Source: Notospermus geniculatus (taxonomy: Eukaryota; Nemertea; Pilidiophora; Heteronemertea; Lineidae). From it: DNA of 64,000 nucleotides. Position numbers and translations under genes: made by a program. The stretch is from positions 333,375 to 397,374 of the forward strand of contig NMRB01000350.1 in the NCBI GenBank assembly GCA_002633025.1. The letters run 5' to 3'. The notes beneath the pieces are model-generated. The model was not told where the DNA came from, did not search any database, and saw nothing but the letters and a program-made list of their open reading frames with translations. How positions within the stretch are numbered: the first letter of the stretch is position 1; each line of letters begins with the position of its first letter. Below, piece by piece: positions 1 through 9,702 of the stretch.

Positions 1-164
1 CTGTTCAAGCTCTTTGCGCCGTTTCTGTCGGGAATCCCGTGCGAAAATCTGTGCCCTGTTCCTAAATAGACCACTTTCCATATCGGTCAGCTTCAGCGGA
101 TTCACAAAGTGTGAAATAGAGAGAATAATAACCTGTTGGATTCTATCCGAATTTTGACAACGCC
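1..164 (+). other. 5' flank/leader of CARD gene A
   Basis: This stretch matches the sequence just upstream of CARD gene B (about 9540-9702), so it belongs to the same duplicated segment. It holds the probable 5' leader and proximal promoter. No TATA box is evident. An in-frame stop upstream of the ATG at 165 supports that start. Confidence 0.5.
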
Positions 165-3100
165 ATGTATGCCATGAGTAGGCCTACCAATCCTCTGGAG
201 GCGCGGGTGAGAGTGCATAGCGAAGAGATAAAGAACTCGCTGGAACCTAATGATATCATTGGCTGTTTTCCGCATTGGCCACAAGGTAAGTGGATGGTGT
301 GAACGGAAAAGGTCATGAGTCAGAGTCATTCTTTATCTCGGCCCTTCGTGAGCCTGGATCGGCACTGAAAACTTTCCCGGCGCGGAGCGGTGTACCAGTA
401 GACCGCGTTTTTCTGTACTCCCAGCTTCGCCGCCATCACGGAGGAATAGTGCTTACCATTCCCGCAAGAACGGACAAAGGAAAACCATAAATGCAAAGTT
501 TAGATGGCTACTGCCGTGGGGTACCACAGCTGAAATTATCGTTTTATTTAGGTTGGATCGAAGACATTCAATCAGAACGGACACGGCGCGAGAAAGTCGG
601 GAAATTCTTGTCCTATCTGCTGCACGAGAAGGGTAGCCCTACCCCCGGTAAATTTACTTTTGCGGAATTTACGCAGTTCCTGGATGCTTTGCAACAAGCA
701 GGTGAGAGAAAAAACTGATAATAATGAGTAAGAAATAAAAGTGGAATATAAGAAGTGGGAAATTTGGCACTTTTGCGCAAATCTTTCAATTTCTCAAATT
801 GGGATAGGCCCCTACTAATTTCCCATTTTGAGAAATTTTCTTAAAATATCACATTTTGTCTGAATTTTCGGGCGATATTTCTCAAAATGGGTAAAAGTTT
901 CTTCCCAATTTGAGAAACTGAAACATTCGCGCAAAAGTCCAAAATTTCCCACTTCGTATTTTCACTTTAGGCCTATTTCTTACTCCCTTCCCAAGAATCG
1001 ATGAGTTATTCGTGTGACATCTCATGGGAAAATCGTCCTGAATAAAAAAAAACACCAATGGGCATGTTTTCTGCTGTTAAGTGAAGTGTTTTCATGTGTA
1101 GGCGACGGCTACTTCCGGAGAAAATGTCGAAAGTCAATAGAGCCTATCATCACACTTCCCGGTTCGTTTTTTATTCCTGTGATTTCCTGAGTGGGTAAAA
1201 TTTCTCCTGCCCAAGTCATACGGTAGGTAGGCGTACTGGCCTACTTGTGCAGCAAAAACCACGACCCGAGATTAGTGGGTCATATTATTTACCCGATATT
1301 TAAATGTCCAATTTTCTTTAATATTTAGACGGCAGTCAGAATTACGGTCCGGTTAGTAGGCCCATGGATGAAATCACAACACCCGTAATAGACAGAATCT
1401 AGTTCTTCCACTTTGTAAACATAATTTCGCTATGCAAAGACCTCTATACAGTATCGTTCCTATCTTTAACTCCTTACCAAATCTTGTCTCTGAAAAAATT
1501 TGTACTCACAGTCTGCACGGTTTTCTAATGTACTATAAGAATTATTTACTTGGATTGTACAGTAATCTATGCACCATTGAAAACTGTTATGTTTGCAATC
1601 GTTGAATATTTAGTGCCATCTTTTTACCTACTCTGTATATATACACATCTTTTTCCCTTTTTTGACATCATTGTATTAGTTCTATACTTACAACTTTTTC
1701 TTGTAACAGTGTACTTCCTTTAAGGGCACAACGTTGGCGATCATCATTATGATCTTGTTGTGGCCCTGACCATTTTAATATTCTGTTTCATGTATTTCTG
1801 TATGTTATTTGTGTTGGTCAAATAAACAATCCAATCCAATCCAATCCAATCTTCGCCATCCGTTGTATGTGCAACCGCGGCCTTAGCGAAAACTCAGTAA
1901 TGTCATTTGAAGGAAGGTCCCTCAGCATGACTTACGTTCCTTGTAGGATACCAACCACTCAAGAAGATGCTTCAGGGCGAAAATGTCAAAACTCATGGTT
2001 CATATAAGCACATCCTCCGCCTTTTAGAAGATGAGATTGCAAGCGAGATCGTTATAAATACCGAGTTATTGAATGAATTGCTAAACAGCGGTGTCATTGG
2101 TGATGAAGATAAAGAAAGGGTTTTGTCGCACGGGAGAACACGTGAGGGTGAAAGTATCATCCTGACATGCTGAGCCAATCAGGGGAAGGCTGGCTCTCTC
2201 CGTCGCCGCAGCGCTTTAGGACCTTGGATATTCTCAGGATGGCGGATATGGGTTTACACAACATATTTTCATCCCATGATTCAATTCGGGCTCGCTTGCG
2301 ACACGTAGGTGTAATATCTATCAGTGTTTCTATATGTGAATGTTCCCCTCACTACTGCCCTGTTGAATAGTCAGAGTCTCTCTTGCGGTCCATTGTCACC
2401 GCATTCCCAATACAAAGAGGGAAACGCTGAAAAACTGGAATATTTGCAGATGTGACACCGGTGTAAACGATGTTAAAACGAATTTGACGCAAAAGCCCTA
2501 CTCGGGAAGGATTCTCTAAGTACTCAGCGATGATGAAACATACAGGATATCATTTTCTTGATCTTCAGCTTTTTATGAGTTACAAAGGTGTCTACCTCGA
2601 CGAGATGTGAACTGGCCTGACAAGTTCGTGGAGGCGCTAAGCCGCACTGGTAACGAGCGGGTCCTTTGTGTGTTGTTCGGCATTGATGAAAACAAATTTG
2701 GTGGGTATTTAACTTTGAGCAAATAAATACAGTGTACATTAAAGTGAAATCATATCGATATAGGCTATTGATATTACTAATGTTCCGCTGGCCATAATTC
2801 AGTCCATTCACAGCTCATTTCCAATGTCATTAAAACAGACGTCAGTTGAGAGCCAATTAATATTATAGGCCTACTAGGCAAATTCATGACTCTACTTTTG
2901 TTGGCTGAACTCCGACCCCTGACAGGAGCTTCCACTCGGAGTGCGCCAAAAGTATTCGATATCTATGGGCAATACTGGTAATTTCTTTTAATGTGAACCC
3001 TGTGGATTTTCATTTCAGATTCAGCAAGAATCCACCAAAAAAATGAAGATCTGATGCACAGCATCATTCCAGATTGTATGAACAGTGAGTCATTGGCTGG

Positions 3101-5580
3101 TATTCATAAAAATTAACAAATGCTTTTACATTGCACAGCGAGGTCCAATGTAAATGTACAACAAAACTTGAAGTAAAAGCATCTGCTAGCTTTTATGAAT
3201 ATCAGCCATTGTCTATTTTCCCTAGGCCTTGATGACCTGGTCTTGGATGAATTGGTTGTACTTTTGCAATAAGTTCAATTAACTTTAAAAGCTTTCTCTT
3301 GGGTTCCGTCGATGAAGAATTAAGAAACTGCTAGCAGTTTGTGTATCCTATAAGAGACTACTGAACCACACCTTTTTAGTTATCGCTTTTAAGTGAGTGA
3401 TATCAAAAATAGATAGAGACCATGGATCATGATCTCTTCAAAATAAGTGTTCTCATCCACTGAACGCAGCACACGTTTTGGTGGTTTTAGCAATGATGTG
3501 CATGGCACTGAAAATTAACAACCAAGAGTATGTTTGCAGACTTCAACCCCACTCAACCAGCAAATGAACAGGAACTTTCTGATGATGAAAATGTTTCTAT
3601 CTTCAGGCAACCAACCAACTAGGAGAAGGGCACCACACGTCTTGAATATTTTGAGTCCATCTCAGTCATTGGCCTCGTCATCTCAGCAGTCCAAGGAGGA
3701 GGGATCACAAGGGGTGGACCCTGAAGCTGCGACCCTTTCTTTCCACCGGGAACATCAATCCTTAGGGGAAGAACCAGATGAAGATCTGAAGCACAGCATC
3801 ACTCCAGATTATACAAACGGTTAGTCTGTCTATTTCTAAGCCTCGATGGCCTGGTCTTGGCTGAATTGGTTGTACTTCTGCAATAGTTTAATTAACTTTA
3901 CAAACTTTCACTTGGATTTGATGAAGAATTTAAAAAAACTGCAGTTTTGTGTATCCTAAGGGACTACCGGACCACACCTTTTTAGTTATCACTTTTTATG
4001 TGGGTGACGTACAGGAACACTGCAGGGCTGACTAATGGATCATGATCTCTTCAAAATAAGTGTCATCATCCACTAAACGCAGCACAGGTTTTTGGTGGTT
4101 TTAGCAATGATGTGCAGGACACTGGAAATTAACAACCAAGAGTGTGTTTGCAGACTCCAACCCCACTCAACCAGCAAATGAAGAGGTACTTTCTGATGAT
4201 GAAAATGTTTACAATCTACCATCAGACATCAAATTCCAACCAACTGAACTGCCACACGTCTTGAATAATTTGAGTCCACCTCAGTCATTGGATTCATCGC
4301 CTCAGCAGTCCAAGGAGGGATCACAAGGGGTGGACCCTGAAGCTGCGACCCTTTCCTTCCACCTGGAGCACCAATCCTTAGGGGAAGAACAAGGGGTACA
4401 TGCAAAGAGAGGTATGTCTCAAATTAAGCATTAGCAGGTTTTGAAACCTTTCTGAGGTTGTCTTGTCTTAGCACCATTTATTGGCAGTATGTTTGGCTCA
4501 ATGATAAAGAGAATTATTTTGGACTGTTTGTAACTTCTTCTCATACATGTATCTTCAGATGATGCCGAGAACACCTCCGCTAAGACTTCTGACTTCAATC
4601 CAGTTTCACAAGATAACCTATCTCAGCCAGATGAAGGTGGGAAAATGTTCAATAAAAACTTGAACATAGCGGATGTGGTGATGCAAATGGGAAATGTGTC
4701 CATATCCAATACCAGCGAAGCCAAATCCAACACGCCACACACTCCACCAGGCAAGACAAGTGCAGACCCAGCACCAGGGAAAGGAGCGAAGGGCACCCAA
4801 AAAAAGCAAAGCTTGTCAAAGAAAAGCAGTGGTCATCATTCAACTGCCATGGGGAGTAGCCAATCAGGAATACCTCCTCAAGGTAGTCATGGTAGTGCTC
4901 CAACAGCGAGCCATCCTACTGCGAGTGTACCTTCACAACGTGCCTCAGCAGTAAACCCTCCTGGGAGTGCTAGCAAACCTAAACAGAAGACTAGCCCACC
5001 CAGAATACATCCTCAAAGTAGTGCTCCAACGGTGAGCCATCCTACTGCAAGTGTACCTCCACAAGGTGCCTCAGCAGCGAGCACTCCTGGGAGTGCTAGT
5101 AAATCTAAACAGAAGACTAGCCCGCCCAGAATACATCCTCAAAGTAGTGCTCCAACGGTGAGCCATCCTGCCGTAAGTGTCCCTCCACAAGGGGCCTCAG
5201 CAGTGAGCCCCCCAGGGAGTGCAAGCAAACCTAAACAGAAGCGATCACCAAAGGCCCCTGATTTAGATCCCAATGTCTGGACTTTAGAAAGGCTTCCCAG
5301 ACAGTCTGGCAGAAGACCCAAGTGTCGTGGCTGCAAAAAAGATTTTTTTCCTGGAGATATCGACCTTAAGGTCAAAGGAAAGCAACGAATGAAAAAATCA
5401 GGTTTTCTTGCAGAAACTGTTTTCCGTTTCTGTCCAAATCCTGTCTGCCTCCGTAGCATTGAAGAACCAGACATTGTGGTAGAACCACCGAGGGAACTAA
5501 TTGTCCCTCCTGGTGTTGTTCTCAATGAAAAGGAGTTGGAGATACTGAGGCAGATTGGCATAAAAATAAAATTTTTGTGA
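165..5580 (+). CDS. Tandem-CARD protein A with C-terminal Cys domain (RLR-type CARDs, no helicase)
   Basis: Exons: 165-285, 552-701, 1947-2147, 2569-2700, 3019-3084, 3607-3819, 4154-4411, 4559-5580. All introns are phase 1 and GT-AG, giving 720 residues without an internal stop. The start ATG has an in-frame TAA 24 nt upstream. Residues about 5-92 and 100-195 look like two CARDs. The junction FLDALQQAGYQPL resembles the CARD1-CARD2 junction of RIG-I/MDA5, and CARD2 has HILRLLEDE, DEDKERVL and LPRRDVNWPDKFVEAL. Residues 200-610 are a Ser/Pro/acidic then Lys/Pro-rich linker containing three 42-residue repeats. The C-terminus has C636-x2-C639, C672-x4-C677 (CPNPVC). Tandem CARDs of this type signal by CARD-CARD contact with MAVS-like partners; that role here is inference. 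There is no DExD/H helicase, no RNA-binding domain I recognise and no transmembrane tail. The exon 3 donor (GGTGAAAG) is weaker than in paralogue B. Exons 6 and 7 are duplicates of each other. The CARD call is strong by pattern; the Cys domain is unassigned. Confidence 0.8.
723..985. repeat. Fold-back element in intron 2 of CARD gene A
   Basis: Long imperfect inverted repeat. The left arm runs from 'gagtaagaaa...aagtggaatat' and the right arm ends '...cttactcccttcc', with a second inner pair around 'tttctcaaattggga'. The same element is in intron 2 of gene B (10485-10742), so it predates the duplication. No coding capacity is visible. Confidence 0.7.
1375..1852 (+). mobile_element. 3' end of a non-LTR retrotransposon (LINE) with (CCAAT)n tail
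   Basis: This block is missing at the equivalent place in paralogue B, where 'gatgaaat' runs directly into 'cttcgcc'. It ends with AATAAA followed by a short pentanucleotide array (aatcc/ccaat), a 3' tail style seen in CR1/L2-like LINEs. I see no reverse-transcriptase sequence, so it is a strongly 5'-truncated copy. No clear target-site duplication. The family name is an inference. Confidence 0.6.
3019..4411 (+). repeat. Internal exon-intron tandem duplication in CARD gene A
   Basis: The block about 3040-3780 (end of exon 5, its intron, exon 6) is repeated at about 3780-4411 (end of exon 6, its intron, exon 7). Shared text includes 'gatctg..gcacagcatca', the intron phrase 'tgaattggttgtactt' and the exon phrase encoding SQGVDPEAATLSFH. 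Gene B has only one unit. This is why A has one more exon than B. Confidence 0.8.
3095..3207. mobile_element. 113-bp MITE in intron 5 of CARD gene A, 3-bp TSD ATT
   Basis: Terminal inverted repeats begin GGCTGGTATTCATAAAA and end (reverse complement) GGCTGATATTCATAAAA. The sequence reads cATT-element-ATTg, and the empty site in gene B is 'gagtcattgtct', so ATT is the target duplication. A 3-bp duplication fits PIF/Harbinger-like elements. It inserted after the A/B duplication. Confidence 0.75.
4894..5271 (+). repeat. Coding 126-bp tandem repeat, three units
   Basis: Units start at 4894, 5020 and 5146. Each encodes 42 residues beginning SAPT.SHP and containing SASK.KQK. Gene B has two units. 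The repeat is rich in Ser, Pro, Ala and Lys and is expected to be disordered. The exact 126-bp period keeps the frame. Confidence 0.9.
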
Positions 5581-6042
5581 AGAGAAAACGTCACCCATTG
5601 AAATATCTTGCACTGATTGAGCACAAGCCCCAACATAATCTTTACCCGACAAAGTGCCGGGCGAAATTTGCTTAGTGCCTGTAACCTTGGGTTTACTGCC
5701 GGACATGCAATGGGTTATAACAGTAAAAACATTCCTGACATCATGTCAGGCACCGATCGGCTCGTGCCTGACAAATCACGGTTTCTGTCAATTCCTTGAC
5801 CAACCCCTCTGGGGGGGGGGGGGCTAGCAAGCATTCCAATCACTCCTACCCTCCCTCAATCAAAGGTGTTTCGTCGAACTGGGCAAATAGGCCTTGATTT
5901 GTCAAGCTTGAACATTAATACACAGAACTGTGCATTTGCAAACAACAGATACCATAGATATGAGAGCTATTTTCATATTTTCCATGTACTGGACTGGCCA
6001 CAGTTATTTCGTTTGTTAAACTCCTAGGTTGAATCATCTCCT

Positions 6043-6148
6043 GGGTCCATATTCATAATACTTAAGTCAAAGTGTGATACTTATCTTTTGTGCTGAACAA
6101 AGGATAAGTGTCACACTTAGACTTAAGTAGTTTTATGAATATGGGTCC
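6043..6148. mobile_element. 106-bp palindromic MITE
   Basis: Arms read GGGTCCATATTCATAA and, inverted, GGACCCATATTCATAA, with inner complementary arms around 'acttaagt' and 'gtgtgatacttatc'. The element is absent from the equivalent site downstream of gene B. It lies in the 3' untranslated or flanking sequence of gene A. Confidence 0.75.
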
Positions 6149-6202
6149 AGGTATCACAAACCAGATTTATCTAACTTCTAACTCATTTTTCTGTTTCTCT
6201 AA

Positions 6203-6378
6203 AGGCCCGTTTCCACTATAGCGGATTCCGCGGTGGTTTCCGGCGAGCGGTGCGGTTTTCACAGGGCTTTGGATAATCCTTCGATGGTTTAACAATACAA
6301 TGGCCTATTGATTATCCCAATGCCTGTGAAAAACGCTCCGCTCGCCGCAAGACGCGGCGGTATCCGCTATTGTGGAAT
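6203..6378. mobile_element. 176-bp MITE with TAA target duplication
   Basis: Outer arms 'tttccactatagcgga' and 'tccgctattgtggaa' are inverted copies, and inner arms around 'gagcggtgcg' also pair. The gene B empty site reads 'tctctaactgtg'; in A it is tctcTAA-element-TAActg. The 3-bp TAA duplication is compatible with a Harbinger-type element. Confidence 0.75.
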
Positions 6379-6627
6379 TAACTGTGATGGAAAGTATGAT
6401 TGTGTTACATCTGCCTCAGGACCCGGCTCAGGACTCCGAGCACTGAATAATGCACCAAAGACGGCTCATGCACCAAAGGTGATTGTGATTGTATTTGATA
6501 GCTTTCAGTTTATCATGCTTAATTGCCCAGTACTGTTATTGTCTGTATATAATATAAAAGAGCACAGCATATTGCATTTCTCACTTCTGTACAATACAAT
6601 GTCAGCCTAGCTGTCTCAAAACAATGC

Positions 6628-6633
6628 AATAAA
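6628..6633 (+). promoter_or_regulatory. Poly(A) signal AATAAA for CARD gene A
   Basis: AATAAA in 'caatgcaataaaac', about 1.05 kb after the stop. The same context holds the signal of gene B at 14935, which supports its use. The longer distance in A comes from inserted elements. Confidence 0.6.
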
Positions 6634-7483
6634 ACTATTCATTTCCAGTAGAAATATATCCTGCGTTTTAAACAAAAGAGATCAATGCCTACATAGTCCA
6701 TCTTTCCCTGACAAGTGTTCCTATCACTCCTACTCTCGCTCAAGTTCGAAGGGCGAAGTGACCGTAGGCCTTGATATGTCAAGGTGACATAGTCATCAGT
6801 AATTTACTTGGAATAAATATGAAATGATACCGTTAATTGCAGTCATTTTCATCTATTGGCCGATTATGTTGTAGGGGCCTACTTCACAATATCATAATCA
6901 AGGTAATGAGGTTTAGTTGTATTCCACATTTTCAGCTCGAGAGACACGGATTTTTGTTGGAGGTAGGCAAAGAGTTGCTGTCAGCCACGCCTTGGTGTCA
7001 TCCTGACGGCCTCTTTCGTCTTTTTTTGACATTTTGATGAGTTTTGTCCTTTGTGTTCTGTCTCTTATTATCTTCTTCCATCAATTGGAAAGGTTTGCCA
7101 ATGCCATACCAATGGACCTCGATTCTTGCCTTGCTTTCACGGCTTTTCGGCCATGATGACCTCCTGGCGATGGCTGCCAATACCATACCTTACGGGCTTT
7201 ATACGAATCTTGCCTTGCTTTCATGGCTTTTGGGCCATGGCCTCCTGGCGATGGCTACCCTGATCTTCTGTGGGATGGAGGAACTCAACAACGCAGACCT
7301 GCATGACAGACAGGAGGCTGGCCGCCTTCATTGTGGCACGGTACCGTCAATTCGAATGACGGCTTGGGAGGTCTTGTATTGAGGCCTACGTTGCGTTTTA
7401 TCCCCAAACACAAGCGCCTACAAGCCAAGGATGCTGAGACAAGTTCCTGACACTGAGTGTGCTCTTTCTTTGAAGGAATCATC
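6634..7483. other. Intergenic stretch with an 84-bp tandem duplication
   Basis: No gene seen. About 7096-7258 holds two copies of an 84-bp unit ('cttgccttgctttca.ggctttt...cctcctggcgatggct'). The open frames across it come from the repeat and are not convincing as genes. Confidence 0.55.
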
Positions 7484-8847
7484 ATGGGTCACTTCCGGTG
7501 TATAACATCTCGGACCGAACCTCTTTTGCTGCTGGTCATAGCAGTGGCATTATTGATGCACTCAGTGATGAGCAAGGTACGCCATTCGACTGATGTCTTC
7601 CCCATCGGCATAAATAGCAGAAAGATGCCTTCACTTCATTCGCTGGAAGATCCCTATTTTACCAACAATATCAAAGCTGCAGAGATTATAACCGCTGTCG
7701 TACATCCTTAAAGATGAGCGAGACAAACGCCCTGGAGTGGGAGGATACGTTTGGAATTTCCAGATCGTTTGTTCATTCTATTCTCCTTTCCACTCTGTCA
7801 CTCCGCAGGCGATCGAGAGACGCGATGAGACGGATGGTCCTGACTCCTTTGAGACAGCGATGGCGAAATGCTACGAAGAGGTTTTAACGAAGAGTCAACC
7901 ATGTGATGGTGTGTCATTGTCTACCGGTGCCGTATTTGACTAGTTCAGACGAAAGAGGGCAGTATTGCCCAAAACAACATGGTGGCCAAGATGTCTGCTA
8001 CTCGAAGGCCCAACCTTGTCTCCAGGCTTCAACTTGGCCTGTATTCATGAACCTTGTGTTTTTATACAAAGAAATTAACGCCGTTGTCAGAACGACCAGT
8101 CAATCGTGTGGCACGATAGCAAAGCATTCCACAGGTCGCTTCCTTCACCCACTCACACAAACTTTGTGTGAGCGTTGACGAGGAACGACACCGTCGCTGG
8201 GGAATCGCCAATGAATGTTGACGATGGATGTTATAATTTTTCAGAGAAACTGTACTGTCCCCCCACCTGGGATGGGGTGGCCTGTTGGGATTACACCCCT
8301 GCTGGCGAGACCGCATACATAAATTGTCCACCGCTTCGGGGATTAAATCCGGAAGGTAAGTGAACTATTGGCCCCTATCGAAATAAATAAATCTATCATC
8401 TCGGCCTAGCAAGGTAGGCCAAGTTCAAGAGTGCAATAGGAACACAGGGAACCATGCTTAATGTTAAGGGCCCCACCCAAAGACCAAAATCCTGGCTGTG
8501 GTACGAACAAACTGCGTATTTGACAAAGAACGGTACCTACTGGTTGCTCGTTGTCTTCCCATATTTTCTGCTACGGTACTCTACAGGGTGGGCCAGAGAA
8601 ATGTCCCTCGAACAATAGGGAAACAACAGAAATGCTATTGTTCGAGGGACACTTTCTCTGGCCCACCCTGTAGTAGGCCGATAAAGAAATAACTCATTTG
8701 GTTTTTGTAGAACGGGCGTCGAAGATCTGCACAGAGAGTGGTACGTGGTGGACGCGCCCAGCAACAGGTCGGCCATGGACCAACTACACGATGTGTCTGG
8801 ATTCCAGTTACTACGAATTATTTCACAAAAAGAGTTCCAATGTTTGA
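7484..8847 (+). CDS. Secreted class B1 GPCR-like hormone-receptor ectodomain (calcitonin/CGRP-receptor type), no 7TM
   Basis: Exons 7484-7576, 7809-7908, 8245-8355, 8711-8847 join in frame (phases 0, 1, 1) to 146 residues. Residues 1-31 form a signal peptide with the hydrophobic core LLLLVIAVALLMH. Then comes a full HRM fold with cysteines C52, C69, C78, C92, C108 and C130, plus an extra C63. Key motifs are YCPPTWDGVACW, TPAG, KICTESGTWW and WTNYTMC, which carries an N-glycosylation site. The order and spacing match the calcitonin/CGRP receptor ectodomain of secretin-family GPCRs, which binds peptide hormones outside the cell. The last exon continues LDSSYYELF to a TGA at 8845, and no 7TM exon is visible before CARD gene B begins at 9703. 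It could be a soluble decoy receptor. Alternatively, the last exon is longer than the true one and splices at a weak GTTACT donor near 8806 to exons lost or displaced in the assembly. Confidence 0.75.
8581..8673. mobile_element. Mariner-like palindromic MITE in intron 3 of the HRM gene
   Basis: Near-perfect hairpin with 38-39 bp arms and a loop of about 16 bases. The ends read TA-CAGGGTGGGCCAGAGAAA and the inverse, with TA on both sides. A CAGGGTGG-type terminus with a TA duplication is characteristic of Tc1/mariner-related elements. The family assignment is an inference. Confidence 0.65.
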
Positions 8848-9702
8848 AAAAAAATAATCGGATATTTTGCATGCGCCGATAGAAAGTGTATCGATGTCGT
8901 TGGTCATGTGTAATTTTGTAAAGGCTTGAACCGAGAGTGACTCGTTTTCATGCAGCGATTATAACTGCTGGCGTGTCGTTTTCACTGGGAAAAAATCATC
9001 AATAACAGTCCTTCGGCCTTTAAATCGGTCGCGCCGAATGTCGATTGCCTGTGAGATCGCGTTTTCCCGCCTCGCAAGTCACGTCATTGAGTCAGTCTCC
9101 AAGAGCAACATGTGGAACGACTGCTCCACTGTGCGGCCGACTATAGTATAGGCCTATTACCTGGATTGATCGGTGGGAAAAACTCAAAAAAAATTCTTTG
9201 ACAAACGAAATCCAGTCTTACAAAGTAGGCCTACATGTAATATCTGTTTCAGTGAGGATGAACGACACAAAAGACGGCTGTCGCACAACACTATGGATTT
9301 TGGTTTCGATTCACGTCCGTCTATTTGTATTCGAGTTCGACGTGCGCAAGTTCTCACGAATCCATTCAACGAATCTGAGGTGACGTCATTTGGGCATCTC
9401 GAGGGGCGCCAAGGATGGGCGCAGAGCATCAAGTTTATCTGAATTAGGAGGAGACGTTGACATCATAAATACGCCTTCTGCCGTGTTTGATAGGCTAATT
9501 CTTTGATCTGAAATACTTTTTCGCTCTTTACTTTCGCTATTTCAAGCTTTTTACGCCGTTTCTGTCGGGAATCCCGTGCCGTGAAAATCTGTGCCCTGTT
9601 TCTAAATAGACCACTTTCACTATCGGTCAGCTTCAGTGGATTCATAAAGTGTGAAATAAAGAATAATAACCTGTTGGTTTCTATCCGAATTTTGACAACG
9701 CC
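8848..9702. other. Intergenic stretch and 5' flank of CARD gene B
   Basis: I see no exon here and in particular no transmembrane exon for the preceding receptor-like gene. The last about 160 bases match the window start (flank of gene A). Confidence 0.5.
9381..9388. promoter_or_regulatory. CRE/ATF palindrome TGACGTCA upstream of CARD gene B
   Basis: Perfect 8-base CRE consensus 315 bases before the ATG of gene B. CREB/ATF/AP-1 family factors bind this site. Use here is inferred from position only. Confidence 0.4.

Larger units (their letters stand above)
1..6640 (+). repeat. Segmental tandem duplication, copy A
   Basis: Exons, most introns and the 3' end (the block just before the poly(A) signal) align by eye to 9540-14945 in the same order and strand. 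Differences are point changes, one internal exon duplication, coding-repeat number and several mobile-element insertions. The repeat period is about 9.5 kb. The copies are clearly more diverged than the two ARMH3 copies further on, so this looks like a genuine tandem gene duplication. Confidence 0.85.

Noticed and set aside
366-378. kB-like site 'gaaaactttcccgg' in intron 1 of CARD gene A
   Set aside because: It departs from GGGRNNYYCC and is not kept in gene B.
5617-5799. Extra coding exon after the CARD gene A stop
   Set aside because: The frame is not present in gene B, and the region is 3' UTR carrying inserted elements.
7044-7382. 112-codon frame with repeated LLSRLFGHDDLLAMA-like text
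   Set aside because: The repeat comes from an 84-bp noncoding tandem duplication. No family match.
9500-9545. GAAA-rich text in the CARD gene B flank as an interferon-type (ISRE) element
   Set aside because: The GAAA cores are separated by four bases, not the two of the ISRE consensus.
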